NCBI GenBank assembly: GCA_964503685.1
Contig: CAZDAW010000006.1
Location: 1 to 64,000 of the forward strand
DNA length: 64,000 bases
Reading direction: 5' to 3'
DNA from: CAZDAW01 sp964503685
GTDB lineage: Bacteria > Chloroflexota > Anaerolineae > Anaerolineales > Anaerolineaceae
How positions within the stretch are numbered: position 1 is the stretch's first letter; every line of letters starts with the position of its first letter. The notes below the pieces were generated by a model. It made no database searches and had not been told where the DNA came from. It was given only the letters and a program-made list of their open reading frames with translations. This document shows, piece after piece, positions 25,324 to 34,990 of the stretch. Made by a program: the position numbers and the translations under genes.

Positions 25324-26817
25324 ATGAACCCTTACGACTATGTAAAGAAAGAACCTTATCGGCTTTATATCAACGGTGAATTCGTCCCTTCCGAATCCGG
25401 AGAGCTTTTCGATATCATCAATCCTGCCAACAACGAGGTTTTTGCTCAGGGTTATAAGGGCGGTCTGGCGGATGTGAATAAGGCCATTGCGGCGGCCAGA
25501 GAGGCTTTCGATCACGGCCCGTGGCGTCAGATGACCAATTATCAAAGGAGCCAGCTTTTATTGAAAGCCAGAGATATCCTGGCGCGCCGTCTGGAAGAAT
25601 TTGCCTGCCTGGAAACGCTGGATGTGGGTAAAATCTATGCCAGCGCGCTCTATTATGAAGGCGTTAAGGGCTTGGACGGGTTTGAATACAGCGCGGCCAA
25701 GGCGCGCTGCCTGGAAGGCAAGGTCATTCCGGTGGACGGGGGCGGGCGCTATTTCAATTATGTGATATGGCAGCCGCTCGGTGTGATCGGCGAGATATTG
25801 CCGTGGAATGGGCCGCTGATGATGGGCGCTTTCAAGGTGGCTTCCATTCTTGCCGCTGGCAATACGGTCATCATCAAGCCGTCTTCCTGGGCGTCGTTGA
25901 GCATGCTGGCGATGGCCGAGGTTTTCCACGAAGCGGGCTTTCCGCCCGGCGTGGTGAACGTGGTCACCGGGCCGGGCAGCCTGGTGGGCAACGCCCTGGT
26001 CGATAGCCCGCTGGTGGATATGGTTTCCATGACCGGCGGGACGGAAACCGGACGGGAAGTGATCAGGCACTCCGCCGCCACAATCAAAGACCTGGCGCTG
26101 GAACTGGGCGGGAAGAGCCCCAACATCGTTTTCCCTGACGCCGAATTCGAAACCACGGTCAAGTGGACGCGCTTCGGTTTCACGTTGAGCGCGGGGCAGA
26201 TATGCGTCGCCGGCACCCGCCTGATTCTGCACCGCTCCATCTATGATAAATTCCTGGCTGCATTAAAGGCCGACGTGGAAACGATGAAAGCTGGCGATGG
26301 TTTTAACCCTGAAAACAATATCCCGGCCATCATCACCAAACAGCACGCCGATTCGATCTGGAGTTATATTGAGAAGGGCAAGGCCGAAGGCGCCCGGCTG
26401 ATTACCGGCGGCGTACCCTATACCGACCCGGCGCTGCTCAAGGGCAATTATGTCCCCCCGACGATATTTGCCGACGTCACCCCCGATATGACCATCTTCC
26501 AGGAGGAAATCTTTGGCCCGGTGTTGACGGTTACCCCCTTTGAAACTGAAGAGGAGGCCATTGACCTGGCCAACGCCACCGTCTTCGGACTGGCAGGGTC
26601 GGTGTTCACCCGCGATATTGCCCGGGCTCTGCGCGTCGTCGAGGGAATCCGGTCGGGACAGATCTACGTCAATAACTACTACAGCAAGGGTATCAATGAA
26701 TCGCCGGGCGCCGGCTGGAAGGAAAGCGGCCTGGGCGTGGTCAGCGGCATCCTCAAGTACATGATCCCCAAGACGGTATTCGTGGATATGAACGATAAGA
26801 CAATGCCGCCTCTGTAG
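25324..26817 (+). CDS. NAD(P)-dependent aldehyde dehydrogenase
   Basis: The ALDH-superfamily enzyme of about 497 residues has the substrate loop PWNGPLMMGAFKVA, the catalytic glutamate in LELGGKSPNIV, the nucleophilic cysteine in SAGQICVAGTR and the late EEIFGPVLTV motif. It should oxidise an aldehyde to a carboxylate with NAD(P). I place the start at 25324, where GGAGA precedes the ATG, instead of the upstream ATG at 25288. The gene is monocistronic and near neither an alcohol dehydrogenase nor a known catabolic cluster. It resembles betaine/phenylacetaldehyde-type ALDHs, but specificity is open. Confidence 0.93.
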   Translation: MNPYDYVKKEPYRLYINGEFVPSESGELFDIINPANNEVFAQGYKGGLADVNKAIAAAREAFDHGPWRQMTNYQRSQLLLKARDILARRLEEFACLETLDVGKIYASALYYEGVKGLDGFEYSAAKARCLEGKVIPVDGGGRYFNYVIWQPLGVIGEILPWNGPLMMGAFKVASILAAGNTVIIKPSSWASLSMLAMAEVFHEAGFPPGVVNVVTGPGSLVGNALVDSPLVDMVSMTGGTETGREVIRHSAATIKDLALELGGKSPNIVFPDAEFETTVKWTRFGFTLSAGQICVAGTRLILHRSIYDKFLAALKADVETMKAGDGFNPENNIPAIITKQHADSIWSYIEKGKAEGARLITGGVPYTDPALLKGNYVPPTIFADVTPDMTIFQEEIFGPVLTVTPFETEEEAIDLANATVFGLAGSVFTRDIARALRVVEGIRSGQIYVNNYYSKGINESPGAGWKESGLGVVSGILKYMIPKTVFVDMNDKTMPPL

Positions 26818-27180
26818 GCGGCGCGCCGGCGAACCGCCTTGCAGAGAAGCGGCAGGCCGGCTTGAGCGGATGAGGATAAGAATACCCTCATTATCCATAC
26901 ATAAAGCGAGACCGAACGCCGCAAAACTTTCAGACTTCGCAGTAACACATTTAAAGCGAGGCGGGCGTCAGCCTGCCGCGACAATCTCCTCATCAGCGCA
27001 GGAGAGATTGCTTGTCGGTTTACGCCTTTTCCCCACTCTCACCCGTCAAATTGACACTGAGATAGCACTTTGGTTGGATGACTGAAATTCACCGGGTTGG
27101 TATCATTAAGATAAGAGCGGATGGCAGTTTATTCGTTTTTGGGAATGATCCATTGATTGTTTGATTCTGCGAGGATGACG
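26818..27180. other. Intergenic space, no gene recognised
   Basis: This 363-base space after the aldehyde dehydrogenase holds an imperfect hairpin, CGACAATCTCCT ... AGGAGAGATTGCTTGTCG (around 26979-27017), and no credible open frame. Confidence 0.5.
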
Positions 27181-28071
27181 ATGGAAAAATGCACAGCGTT
27201 TGTTTTAGGCGGCGGCGGATCACGCGGCGCGCTTCAGGTAGGCGCGATGCGCGCTCTGCTGGAAGCCGGCATCATCCCCGACCTGTTGGTGGGTACGTCC
27301 ATTGGGGCGGTGAATGCGGCCGGTCTGGCGTTGTGGGGCGTGAACAGCGATGGCATCAACGCCCTGGAAGACGCCTGGCGGGATATGGCCGGGATGCAGA
27401 TTCTGGATCCGAGAATCACCCAGCTATTCATCCGGGCGGCAATGGGCTATCCCAGCGACCGTTCCCGGAAGAAGGTTGAAGCGTACTTTGTTGCCAAAGG
27501 ATTCACCCGCGATCTGCGCTTCAATCAAATTTCCGGCGTTCGCCTGGGCTTGATCAGCGCGGATATTGAGAACGGGCGGCCGGTGATCTATGGCCGAGAT
27601 CCGCAGGGTTCAGTGCTGGAGGGTCTGCTGGCCTCAATTGCTCTGCCGCCCTGGTTCGCGCCGTTTCACAAGGACGGGCGGCTGCTGATCGACGGCGGAG
27701 CGCTGAGCAATATCCCCATCGAGCCGGCCATGCGCATGGGCGCCAGCGAAATCATCGTCCTCGATCTGGATGACGCCACACTGCTGCCCAAAGATAATCT
27801 GACCATTGCTCAGTATTTCGAAAAATATCTCTATGCGGTGAGCCGGCGGCACACCAGCCTGGAGAAAAAACTGGCGGAGATGAAGGGCATCCCGATTCGC
27901 TGGATCGATTTTCAGGGTGTGACGCAAAAGCCGATCTGGGACTTTAGCGATACGCAGGCATTGATTGAGGCCGGCTGCGAAAAGGCGCGCCGGGAGATTG
28001 CCGGATGGAGCCGGATGATTCAGGTGAATGACGTTTTATTCACGCCGCTCGGCGAAAAGCTGCCTGCCTGA
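27181..28071 (+). CDS. Patatin-like phospholipase
   Basis: The 296-residue protein carries the oxyanion loop GGGGSRGALQVG near its N-terminus, the nucleophile elbow GTSIGAVNAAG (Ser at about 40) and the catalytic aspartate in DGGALSNIP. These are the Ser-Asp dyad and loops of the patatin/RssA-like family, which cleave acyl esters of membrane lipids. I choose the ATG at 27181 (GAGG upstream); a TTG at 27157 would add eight residues. The gene is followed 100 bases later by a metallo-beta-lactamase-fold hydrolase on the same strand. Confidence 0.92.
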   Translation: MEKCTAFVLGGGGSRGALQVGAMRALLEAGIIPDLLVGTSIGAVNAAGLALWGVNSDGINALEDAWRDMAGMQILDPRITQLFIRAAMGYPSDRSRKKVEAYFVAKGFTRDLRFNQISGVRLGLISADIENGRPVIYGRDPQGSVLEGLLASIALPPWFAPFHKDGRLLIDGGALSNIPIEPAMRMGASEIIVLDLDDATLLPKDNLTIAQYFEKYLYAVSRRHTSLEKKLAEMKGIPIRWIDFQGVTQKPIWDFSDTQALIEAGCEKARREIAGWSRMIQVNDVLFTPLGEKLPA

Positions 28072-28171
28072 CGACCTTTTCAGACGGGGGGAAGCGCCCT
28101 GCCCGGTAAGGCTGCCAGACTTTATAATGGCCTGGATGATGCAGGTTGGAATCGATGGATAAGGAGACCGG

Positions 28172-28849
28172 ATGCGGATACACCCGCTGCGCTGCGGCCT
28201 GGGAATGGCTTTCTTGATCGAAACCCCTCATGGGCTGTATTTAATCGACAGCGGCTCGCCTGGTCAGCAGAAGCGGGCGCTGGTGAAAATGCGAGAAATC
28301 GGGCGGTCCGATCTGAAGCTGATCTGGATCACCCATGCCCATTACGATCACTACGGCAGCGCCGCCGCCCTGAGGGAGCTTACCGGCGCGCTTATCGGGG
28401 TGCATTCAGCGGATGCAGCCAGCATGGCCGCCGGGCGGTCGCTCATCGGCGGCTGGCGGCGTTATGGTTTTATTTATCCTTCGGCGCAGAGAATGGCGAT
28501 GCTGCTCAACCCTCTGCCGAAAACGCCGCCCGACTTCACCTGCGAAGACGGCGAGTCGCTGGCGCGGTATGGACTGGATGCGTTGGTACTGCACACTCCC
28601 GGACACACGCCCGGTCATAGCTGCCTTCTGCTGGAAAACGGGATCGTCTTTGCCGGCGATCTGCTGGGCGGTTTTCCCCGCCCTGCCTTGCAGAGCCTGC
28701 TGGCCACCGATTGGAACCAGCTGCCGGGCAGTCTGGCAAAGCTCCAGGCTGTGGGGGCAGAACGGGTTTACATCGGGCACTCGCCGCGCCCCCTGGAGGG
28801 AAATTCGCTGCAGGGAATCAGAGGCGCTGCCCGCCGGCGAATCGAATAA
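28172..28849 (+). CDS. Metallo-beta-lactamase-fold hydrolase
   Basis: The 225-residue protein has THAHYDHYG (the HxHxDH metal motif), HTPGHTPGH, FAGDLLGG (metal-bridging Asp) and the final histidine in YIGHSP. It follows AAGGAGA at good distance. The family includes glyoxalase II, lactonases and phosphodiesterases. The short length and lack of additional domains do not allow a choice. The preceding lipase gene suggests possible lipid or ester metabolism, which is only contextual. Confidence 0.88.
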   Translation: MRIHPLRCGLGMAFLIETPHGLYLIDSGSPGQQKRALVKMREIGRSDLKLIWITHAHYDHYGSAAALRELTGALIGVHSADAASMAAGRSLIGGWRRYGFIYPSAQRMAMLLNPLPKTPPDFTCEDGESLARYGLDALVLHTPGHTPGHSCLLLENGIVFAGDLLGGFPRPALQSLLATDWNQLPGSLAKLQAVGAERVYIGHSPRPLEGNSLQGIRGAARRRIE

Positions 28850-28875
28850 AAATCCGCCCGCAAGGGCGGATTTTT
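28848..28875. terminator. Bidirectional rho-independent terminator
   Basis: AAAAATCCGCCC and GGGCGGATTTTT form a perfect 12-bp stem around GCAA. It ends both the hydrolase transcript and the convergent aldo/keto reductase transcript. The stem begins at the last bases of the hydrolase stop codon. Confidence 0.9.
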
Positions 28876-28899
28876 GATACTCGCTGCGAGTGGTATTGG

Positions 28900-29907
28900 C
28901 TATCCTGCCTGGCGCAATATGCCGGCAATCTCTGCCATCTGCTCAGGCGATAACGGCCCGAATTCCAGCGCCTTGCAGTTTTCTTCCACCTGGGCGACGC
29001 TTTTGAAGCCCGGAATGGGTACCGTCATGGGGCTGCGCGCCCAGATCCAGGCCAGGGCGCCCTGCGCCAGGGTGCGCCCGCCGCTGGTCAGCGCCTCGCG
29101 GATGGAAGCTAGTTTATCCAGCCAGTCCTGGGTCGGTTTGCCGTCCCTGAACCCCGGATGCCATTGGGCGTGATGGCGTACATCGTCGCTGGCAAACGTG
29201 CTGTCGGGCGCAAATTTTCCGGTCAACAGCCCCATGCCCAGCGGGCCACGGTTGATGCTGGCCAGGTTTTCTGCCTCGCAATAGGCGAGCAGTTCCATGT
29301 TGCCGTCCAGCACGCTCAATTGCTGCTGGACGACTGAACAATGCGGCGAAGTGGAAAACGCTTTGACGGCGTCAAGGCGGTCGGTGCTCCAGCCGTAGGT
29401 GCGAATTTTGCCTTCTTTAACCAGGTCTTCCAACACCTCGCGGGCGGCGAGGGCGCGTTCGATTTTCAGACCCCAGACGTGAAGCTGGTAAACGTCCACG
29501 TAATCGCTTTCCAGACGTTTCAGGCTGTCTTCCAGGCTGGCGCGCAGGCGGCTGGCAACGTCGCTGTCTTCTTCGGCGGCGTCGTAGTGCTTCACGTCTT
29601 TAGCGGCTTCGTCCACCTGATAGCCGAACTTTGTGGCGATGACGACCTGGTCGCGGCGGCCTTTGAAAGCCTTTGCCAGCAACCGTTCGCTGTGGCCGGC
29701 GCCATAATTGGCCGCCGTGTCGAAAAAGGTCACCCCCAGGTCGAGGGCGCGCTGGATGGCGCGCAGCGATTCGGCGTCATCTACGCCGCTCCAGCCTGCC
29801 GGAGAACCGTTGAACATCCAGGGGCCGCCGACGGCCCAGCAGCCCAATCCCAGGGCGCTGACCTCGATGCCGGAACGGCCAAGTTTGCGGGTAAGTTTTG
29901 CAGTCAT
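28900..29907 (-). CDS. Aldo/keto reductase
   Basis: This 335-residue TIM-barrel oxidoreductase has the catalytic tetrad visible: Asp and Tyr in FFDTAANYG, Lys in IATKFGY and His in YQLHVWG. NADPH-binding residues are near the C-terminus (PIPGFKSVAQVEEN). It is transcribed divergently from a MocR-type regulator at 30100. Because some MocR proteins control vitamin B6 genes and some AKRs reduce or oxidise pyridoxal, a B6 link is possible but unproven. Other substrates, such as sugars or aldehydes, are equally compatible. Confidence 0.92.
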   Translation of the reverse strand: MTAKLTRKLGRSGIEVSALGLGCWAVGGPWMFNGSPAGWSGVDDAESLRAIQRALDLGVTFFDTAANYGAGHSERLLAKAFKGRRDQVVIATKFGYQVDEAAKDVKHYDAAEEDSDVASRLRASLEDSLKRLESDYVDVYQLHVWGLKIERALAAREVLEDLVKEGKIRTYGWSTDRLDAVKAFSTSPHCSVVQQQLSVLDGNMELLAYCEAENLASINRGPLGMGLLTGKFAPDSTFASDDVRHHAQWHPGFRDGKPTQDWLDKLASIREALTSGGRTLAQGALAWIWARSPMTVPIPGFKSVAQVEENCKALEFGPLSPEQMAEIAGILRQAG

Positions 29908-29964
29908 TTTTCCTTCTTGTGATTGAATTTAAAAGCGTCGGTTACTGCTTTGAGTATAGGCGCG

Positions 29965-30064
29965 AAATGGTTTTATTCCAAGTACCAGTTTTACGTCATT
30001 TTATTAATACCACTTTGCCATATTTTGTAAATGGTTTTATGGAATTGATGATATTGGGTATACT
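29965..30064 (+). promoter_or_regulatory. Direct repeats and -10 in the MocR/aldo-keto reductase divergent promoter
   Basis: AAATGGTTTTAT occurs identically at 29965-29976 and 30029-30040, 64 bases apart, with GTACCAG between. TATACT (30059-30064) is a -10 facing the MocR gene, and the second repeat covers its -35. MocR regulators typically bind paired direct repeats in such divergent regions. Confidence 0.55.
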
Positions 30065-30099
30065 TGAGGTGACGCCGATTTTATTATTGCGGAGGAAAA

Positions 30100-31563
30100 A
30101 TGCGCATCCCTCTCGACAGAAATTCCGCCGTACCTCTCTACCAGCAGATCGTCAACTGGCTGAGGGATAATATCCGCTCCGGCAGCTTGCCGGTCAACAC
30201 GCGTTTGCCCGCCAGCCGGGCGCTATCTGAAAAGCTGGGTGTCAGCCGCATCACGGTGCTGAATGCTTACGCCGCCCTGGAAAGTGAAGGGTTGATCGTT
30301 TCCCGTTTGAACAGCGGCGTTTTTGTGGCGCCCTTCGCTGCAACTCGGCGCCAGGCATCCGACCCGAAGAAAATGCGCTGGCCGCTCTGGCAATTAGAGG
30401 CTGCCGGAGAAGCGGAGCTGGCGGCCGCGCCAACGCCAACGCCGCACAGCCTCTGCCCGAATCCGGTTTCTTTTACCGGGGTGGGCGACCCGCGCCAGTT
30501 CCCCCTGAAGGAGTTCGAAAGGACGCTACGGGATGTTCTGCGCCGCGATGGGATAACCGCCCTGGAGTACGGCCCGTTTGACAGCGGTTACTCGCCCCTG
30601 CGCGAGACGGTGATCCACGTGCTGGCAAGCCAGGGGATTCAGGCTCATCCCGAAGAGGTGTTGATCACGTCTGGCTCGCAGCAGGCGCTGGCGTTGATCT
30701 GCCAGGTGTTGCTGAAAGCGGGGGATACGGTTCTCGTCGAGAAGCCCACCTATAACCTGGCCATTGAATTGTTTCAGGCGGCGGGGGTAAAGATCATCGG
30801 CGCGCCGGTGGATGAATTTGGGATGCAGGTGGATCTGCTGGAACCTCTGCTGCAGCAGCATCACCCGAAATTGATTTACACCATTCCCAATTTCCAAAAC
30901 CCGAGCGGAGTTTGTTTGAGCGCAGCCCGCCGGGGACAGTTGCTGTCTCTGGCAGAGCGCTATAATTGCCCGATCATCGAGGATGATTTTGCCGGCGACC
31001 TGCGCTACGAGGGGCGCGCCCAGCCGGCCATCAAGGCGCTCGATCAAGGGGGGACGGTCATATACGTGGGGACGTTTTCCAAAATGCTGATGCCCGGTTT
31101 GCGCATCGGTTATTTGCTGGCAAGGGGTCCGATTCTGAAGAAGCTGGCCTGCCAGAAAAAAGTATCTGATTTGACGACCAGCCCGCTTATGCAGCGCGTT
31201 CTTGACCGCTATGTAACCGTCGGGCGTTACCAGGTTTATTTGCGGCGTTCTGTCCGCCTTTACCGCAGCCGGCGTGATGTTATGCTGACTGCAATCCGCA
31301 GCCAACTGCCGAAATGCAAGGTCGCTTCACCCCAGGGTGGGTTGTTCATCTGGCTGAAATTGCCTGAAGGGGCATCCTCGCCTGAACTGCTGCCGCTGGC
31401 GCAGGCGATGGGGGTCGAATTCGCTCCCGGGACGCGCTTCTTTGCCAACCCGGCAGAGGGCGAGCCGTTCATCCGCCTGAACTTTGCCGCCTGCACGCCC
31501 GAAGAGATCGGCCTGGGAATCCAGCGGTTGCGCGATGCGCTGGATCGGCTGCCTGCGGCGTGA
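30100..31563 (+). CDS. MocR/PdxR family regulator (GntR HTH fused to aminotransferase fold)
   Basis: The 487-residue protein has an N-terminal winged helix (about 10-78; LPASRALSEKLGVSRITVLN) fused to a fold-type I aminotransferase domain. The latter has SGSQQALALICQVLLKAGDTV, IPNFQNPSG and the PLP lysine motif VGTFSKMLMPGLRIGY. Such proteins bind PLP and control B6 synthesis, GABA or taurine use. GCGGAGG precedes the ATG. The paired repeats upstream are its candidate sites and the divergent AKR its likely target. Confidence 0.93.
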   Translation: MRIPLDRNSAVPLYQQIVNWLRDNIRSGSLPVNTRLPASRALSEKLGVSRITVLNAYAALESEGLIVSRLNSGVFVAPFAATRRQASDPKKMRWPLWQLEAAGEAELAAAPTPTPHSLCPNPVSFTGVGDPRQFPLKEFERTLRDVLRRDGITALEYGPFDSGYSPLRETVIHVLASQGIQAHPEEVLITSGSQQALALICQVLLKAGDTVLVEKPTYNLAIELFQAAGVKIIGAPVDEFGMQVDLLEPLLQQHHPKLIYTIPNFQNPSGVCLSAARRGQLLSLAERYNCPIIEDDFAGDLRYEGRAQPAIKALDQGGTVIYVGTFSKMLMPGLRIGYLLARGPILKKLACQKKVSDLTTSPLMQRVLDRYVTVGRYQVYLRRSVRLYRSRRDVMLTAIRSQLPKCKVASPQGGLFIWLKLPEGASSPELLPLAQAMGVEFAPGTRFFANPAEGEPFIRLNFAACTPEEIGLGIQRLRDALDRLPAA

Positions 31564-31583
31564 TGTTTCGCGTGCGCTGATGG

Positions 31584-31688
31584 ATGAGGATTGACCTGGC
31601 GGCAGCCATCGCCTCTAAAATCATCATGAAGCCGCGCGATCGCTGGCCGCTGTTCGAGGAGGGCATCATTCCGACGGTGGTGGATTAG
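31584..31688 (+). other. Possible 34-codon gene remnant
   Basis: A short frame after the MocR gene encodes IASKIIMKPRDRWPLFEEGI and ends VVD. It looks like the end of a real protein (charged and hydrophobic residues alternate sensibly), but there is no ribosome binding site and I cannot name the family. The antisense frame is not credible. Confidence 0.2.
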
Positions 31689-31791
31689 AGAAGGTTCAGG
31701 CATAAGGCAATTCAGACCCTGAAATAATCAACCCCACCCCGGGTCGCCCCACTTGCGGGCGAGTTGTCTCTTTCACATGGCAAGAGGCCCT

Positions 31792-34023
31792 TCAATTTGA
31801 GTGGGTGAAATTGGAGTCCAGGGTGAAATAAAAAGTTGAACCTTGATCGATTTTAGATTCCGCCCAAATATCGCCGCCAAGGCGGTTGATGATCCGTTTG
31901 ACCAAAGCCAGCCCGATTCCGGTGCCCTCGAAATCCTGGGCGGTATCCAGCCTCTGAAATGCATTGAACATTTTGTCGTGATCAGCCATATCAAAACCGA
32001 TACCGTTATCGCGAACGTAATAGGCCGTTTTCATGTTGTCCAATTGCATCGTTCCCAATTCAATGACGGCGTCAGGCTTTTTGCTGGTGTATTTCCAGGC
32101 GTTGCCCAGCAGGTTTTCCAGGGCGATGCGCATCAGGTTGTAGTCGGCGCGGACGGAAATGGAGGCAGCCGCCTTGAATTCAACGTTTCGCTCCGGTTCG
32201 GCCTGACGAAAATTATGAATGATTTCCTGCGCCATATCGCTGAGGTTGATTTCTGAAATCTGCATTTCAACGTGGGTGACGCGCGACAACCTGAGCAAAT
32301 CGTTGATCAGTTGGTCCATTTGTTTGCATACGGTCACGATGTTGTCAATATAATGTTTGCCTGTTTCATCTAATTTCTGATCATAATCTTCCGCCAGCAT
32401 CCGGCTGTAGCCAACGATTCTTCGCAGGGGTCCCTGAAGATCGTGCGAGATCGAATAAGAGAATGCCCCCAGCTCGCGGTTGGCGATTTTCAGCTGTTCG
32501 GTTCGTTCGTTCACCCGCTTTTCGAGTTCGGCATTAAATTTCATGATTTCTTCTCTGGCGCGAATCCGTTCGGTGATATCCAGCAAGGTTCCCATGGGGG
32601 CCGGTTTTCCCTCGTAGATTAACCGGCCTCCCAGAACGACGACGTTGATCACCTGACCATCTTTGCGTATAAGGCGGCATTCATATTGTATTTGACTGGA
32701 ATCATCCTCCAGACGCCGCCTCATATTTTCCATGACCAACTCGTAACTGTCTGGATGGATGATATCTTCTATTTGAGTCCCTATGAGATCTTCGAGAGAG
32801 TACCCCAGGATACGCGCCAGAGATTGGTTGGCGTAACGGATCACCCCGTTTTGAACGATGAACACCCCGGCCAGTGTGTTTTCACTCAAAGCCCTGAAGC
32901 GGTTCTCGCTTTCGGTTAAAGAGGAGAACGACTCGTGTAGGCGCCGGGTCATCTGGTCGAAGGCGCGCGCCAGTTCGCCGACTTCATCACTGCGGTTGAT
33001 ATCCAGAGAAATATCCAGGTCGCCCTCGGTAATTTTTCGGGCGGCTTTGGTTATTTTTTCAATTGGCTTGGCAAGCGTTCGTGAAGTTATCAGACCAATG
33101 ATACTGGAAACGAACGCCACGAGGATGATGAGGAGGATAAAATAATCACGCGTTTCTTTCCAGGGCAAATAGGCTTCGGTTGCTTCCTGCTCGATGAGCA
33201 GCGCCAGCCCGGAATATTTAAGTGGCGTATACGCGCCCACCACTCTTGTTTCGCGGTAATCGACGTAGTATTCGCTCACCCCGGAATGGCCCGCCAGCGC
33301 TTGCGAGGCTCCAAAACTGTTGACTTTTAATTCCAGTTCGGTCTGATTTTCAATCAGCCCCTTTTGTTTTAACGATTCGGTAAAAAAGGAGGGAGTGACG
33401 AACATGCCTTCCGAGTTGATCAGATAGACGTCGGTCTTGTTTCCCGGCATCGAAGCCTGGATCATCTCGTTCAATGCGTTCGTGGGTATGGCGAGAAGAG
33501 CCATTCCGATCACCTCATCCTGCCGGAGAATCGGGGTTGCAATGATGATAATCAGATTTCCGTCCGCTCTGCTGATGACCGGGCCGAAAACGCTGGTCTG
33601 CCCGTTCATGGCGGCCTGAAAATAGGGCCTGTCTTTAATATTCGGTTTGGTATCAGCGAGATTAGCCACGGTATCGCCGTTGCGGTCGTGTACAGCAATG
33701 CCGGTATAGAAGGCATTTTCTTTATCCATAGTTTCCAGATAGGATCTGATTCCTTCAGGATTCATAGCGATGGTGGCAGGCATATTGGCAAAGACCTTGA
33801 TATCTTTTACCCGATCGTCCAGCCAGCGGTTCATCGATGAAGAGAGCAGCGATGATTGAATTGCCAGATCGTATTTAATTCTTTCCTGCAAGACGCGCCG
33901 ACTCTGATTAAGAATTAATATCCCCATAACAGTCAATGGAACAGTGACTATTAAAAAAGTAAACACTAAAAAGCGGGCTTGCATCGAATGCTTCAGATAC
34001 GAGGGGGATAATTTTTTTGCCAT
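31792..34023 (-). CDS. Cache-HAMP-PAS sensor histidine kinase
   Basis: The 743-residue kinase has, in order, a membrane helix (about 18-37), a double Cache extracytoplasmic sensor (about 45-285; YLETMDKENAFYTGIAVHDR, DRPYFQAAMNG), a second helix (about 295-315), HAMP, a PAS domain (about 385-500), a coiled coil, HisKA with SYSISHDLQGPLRR and HATPase with VRDNGIGFD and GTGIGLALVKRI. The kinase core resembles phytochrome-type histidine kinases. No response regulator gene is adjacent, so it is an orphan in this window. Cache sensors bind small metabolites such as amino or organic acids. Confidence 0.92.
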   Translation of the reverse strand: MAKKLSPSYLKHSMQARFLVFTFLIVTVPLTVMGILILNQSRRVLQERIKYDLAIQSSLLSSSMNRWLDDRVKDIKVFANMPATIAMNPEGIRSYLETMDKENAFYTGIAVHDRNGDTVANLADTKPNIKDRPYFQAAMNGQTSVFGPVISRADGNLIIIIATPILRQDEVIGMALLAIPTNALNEMIQASMPGNKTDVYLINSEGMFVTPSFFTESLKQKGLIENQTELELKVNSFGASQALAGHSGVSEYYVDYRETRVVGAYTPLKYSGLALLIEQEATEAYLPWKETRDYFILLIILVAFVSSIIGLITSRTLAKPIEKITKAARKITEGDLDISLDINRSDEVGELARAFDQMTRRLHESFSSLTESENRFRALSENTLAGVFIVQNGVIRYANQSLARILGYSLEDLIGTQIEDIIHPDSYELVMENMRRRLEDDSSQIQYECRLIRKDGQVINVVVLGGRLIYEGKPAPMGTLLDITERIRAREEIMKFNAELEKRVNERTEQLKIANRELGAFSYSISHDLQGPLRRIVGYSRMLAEDYDQKLDETGKHYIDNIVTVCKQMDQLINDLLRLSRVTHVEMQISEINLSDMAQEIIHNFRQAEPERNVEFKAAASISVRADYNLMRIALENLLGNAWKYTSKKPDAVIELGTMQLDNMKTAYYVRDNGIGFDMADHDKMFNAFQRLDTAQDFEGTGIGLALVKRIINRLGGDIWAESKIDQGSTFYFTLDSNFTHSN

Positions 34024-34140
34024 CCTCTTTTATTCCTCGGAATCAATAGAACAGCCCATTAACGATAAATGATTTGTAATCATTATTGCATAAGCCGCAT
34101 TAAGAGTCAATGCAGGGTGAATTGACCTTGCCGTAACGAT

Positions 34141-34275
34141 AATTAATCCAAGTTGCCACCTGGATGTCGTGGCAATCTCGGATTGTGACGTTGAGACTGT
34201 TTCGTCGGGCAAAAAGCGCCCTTCTCGCAGCGACAAACGCAGAGATTGTTGTCAGGGTAGCAACTTGAGTTAATT
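34141..34275. repeat. Dispersed intergenic repeat, copy R2
   Basis: It begins AATTAATCCAAGTTGCCACC and ends GGTAGCAACTTGAGTTAATT, so the terminal 20 bases are imperfect inverted repeats. The core has TCGTCGGGCAAAAAGCGCCC. It is the closest relative of R1. The 396-base space 34024-34419 holds no gene. Confidence 0.8.
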
Positions 34276-34431
34276 ATGACAAACCCCTGAACTTTAGCCG
34301 TGTTATCTGACTTTGTAAAAAACCCTGCTTAAGAATAACGCACATTGATATCCCTTATTCCCGCGGTTATAATAGCCGGAGCAGTGGGTTCGTTCAATTC
34401 ATAAACAATCCCCGCACAGGTGATCCGGCGC

Positions 34432-34971
34432 ATGGAAACCCCGATGGCGATTCTTTCAGCCAAGCTCTTCATCCCCCCGCGGCGAGCGATGCTCGTTCCG
34501 CGCCCGCGGCTGGTTGAACGCCTGACCCGGGCTCTGCAGGTCCCCCTTACACTGATATCCGCCCCGGCCGGTACATCACCCCGCCGGGCGCTCAAGACGC
34601 TGCAGGTTCTGAATTATATGGGGTTTCACGTTATCGGCTGGGCAGGCCTGACGACGGGCGCCCTTTCCAGTCTGGAAGAAATCGAAGCCCGTCACGGGGC
34701 GGAGATCGAACAGATTGCCCGAAGCATCTTTCGCAGCCTCCAGCGCAGGGCTTCTCTGCGACCGTCCATTTTCATGCTGGCGCTCTTCAGGGTCGAGCAG
34801 ATGATCTGGCGCAATGAGAGAGCGGATTCGGTTTCTCGCCGCTATTGGGAAGAGAAGGGCTGGCTCGACCCTCGCCGGACATTCTTCGTGGAGCAGTCTG
34901 TTTCTCCGTTGAAGGTCGCCCTGGCGCGCCTGCTGGCGGCGGCCATAACACGGTTTCGCGCCGGATATTGA
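34432..34971 (+). pseudogene. Chimeric relic: MalT-type LuxR N-terminus fused to a flavodoxin-family C-terminus
   Basis: The first 38 residues (ILSAKLFIPPRRAMLVPRPR and LTLISAPAG) are the N-terminal signature of large MalT/LuxR ATPase regulators. The Walker A sequence stops right after SAPAG, where FGKTTL should follow. The next 140 residues are in frame but unrelated. They contain LNYMGFHVIGWAGL, RPSIFMLALFRVEQMIWR and RRYWEEKGWLDPRRTFFVE, which resemble the C-terminal part of a flavodoxin-like NAD(P)H oxidoreductase. I infer a deletion that joined two genes. Whether a product is made is unknown; a GTG at 34420 could also start it. Confidence 0.55.
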
Positions 34972-34990
34972 GCTGTAATCCTGTCTGTGT

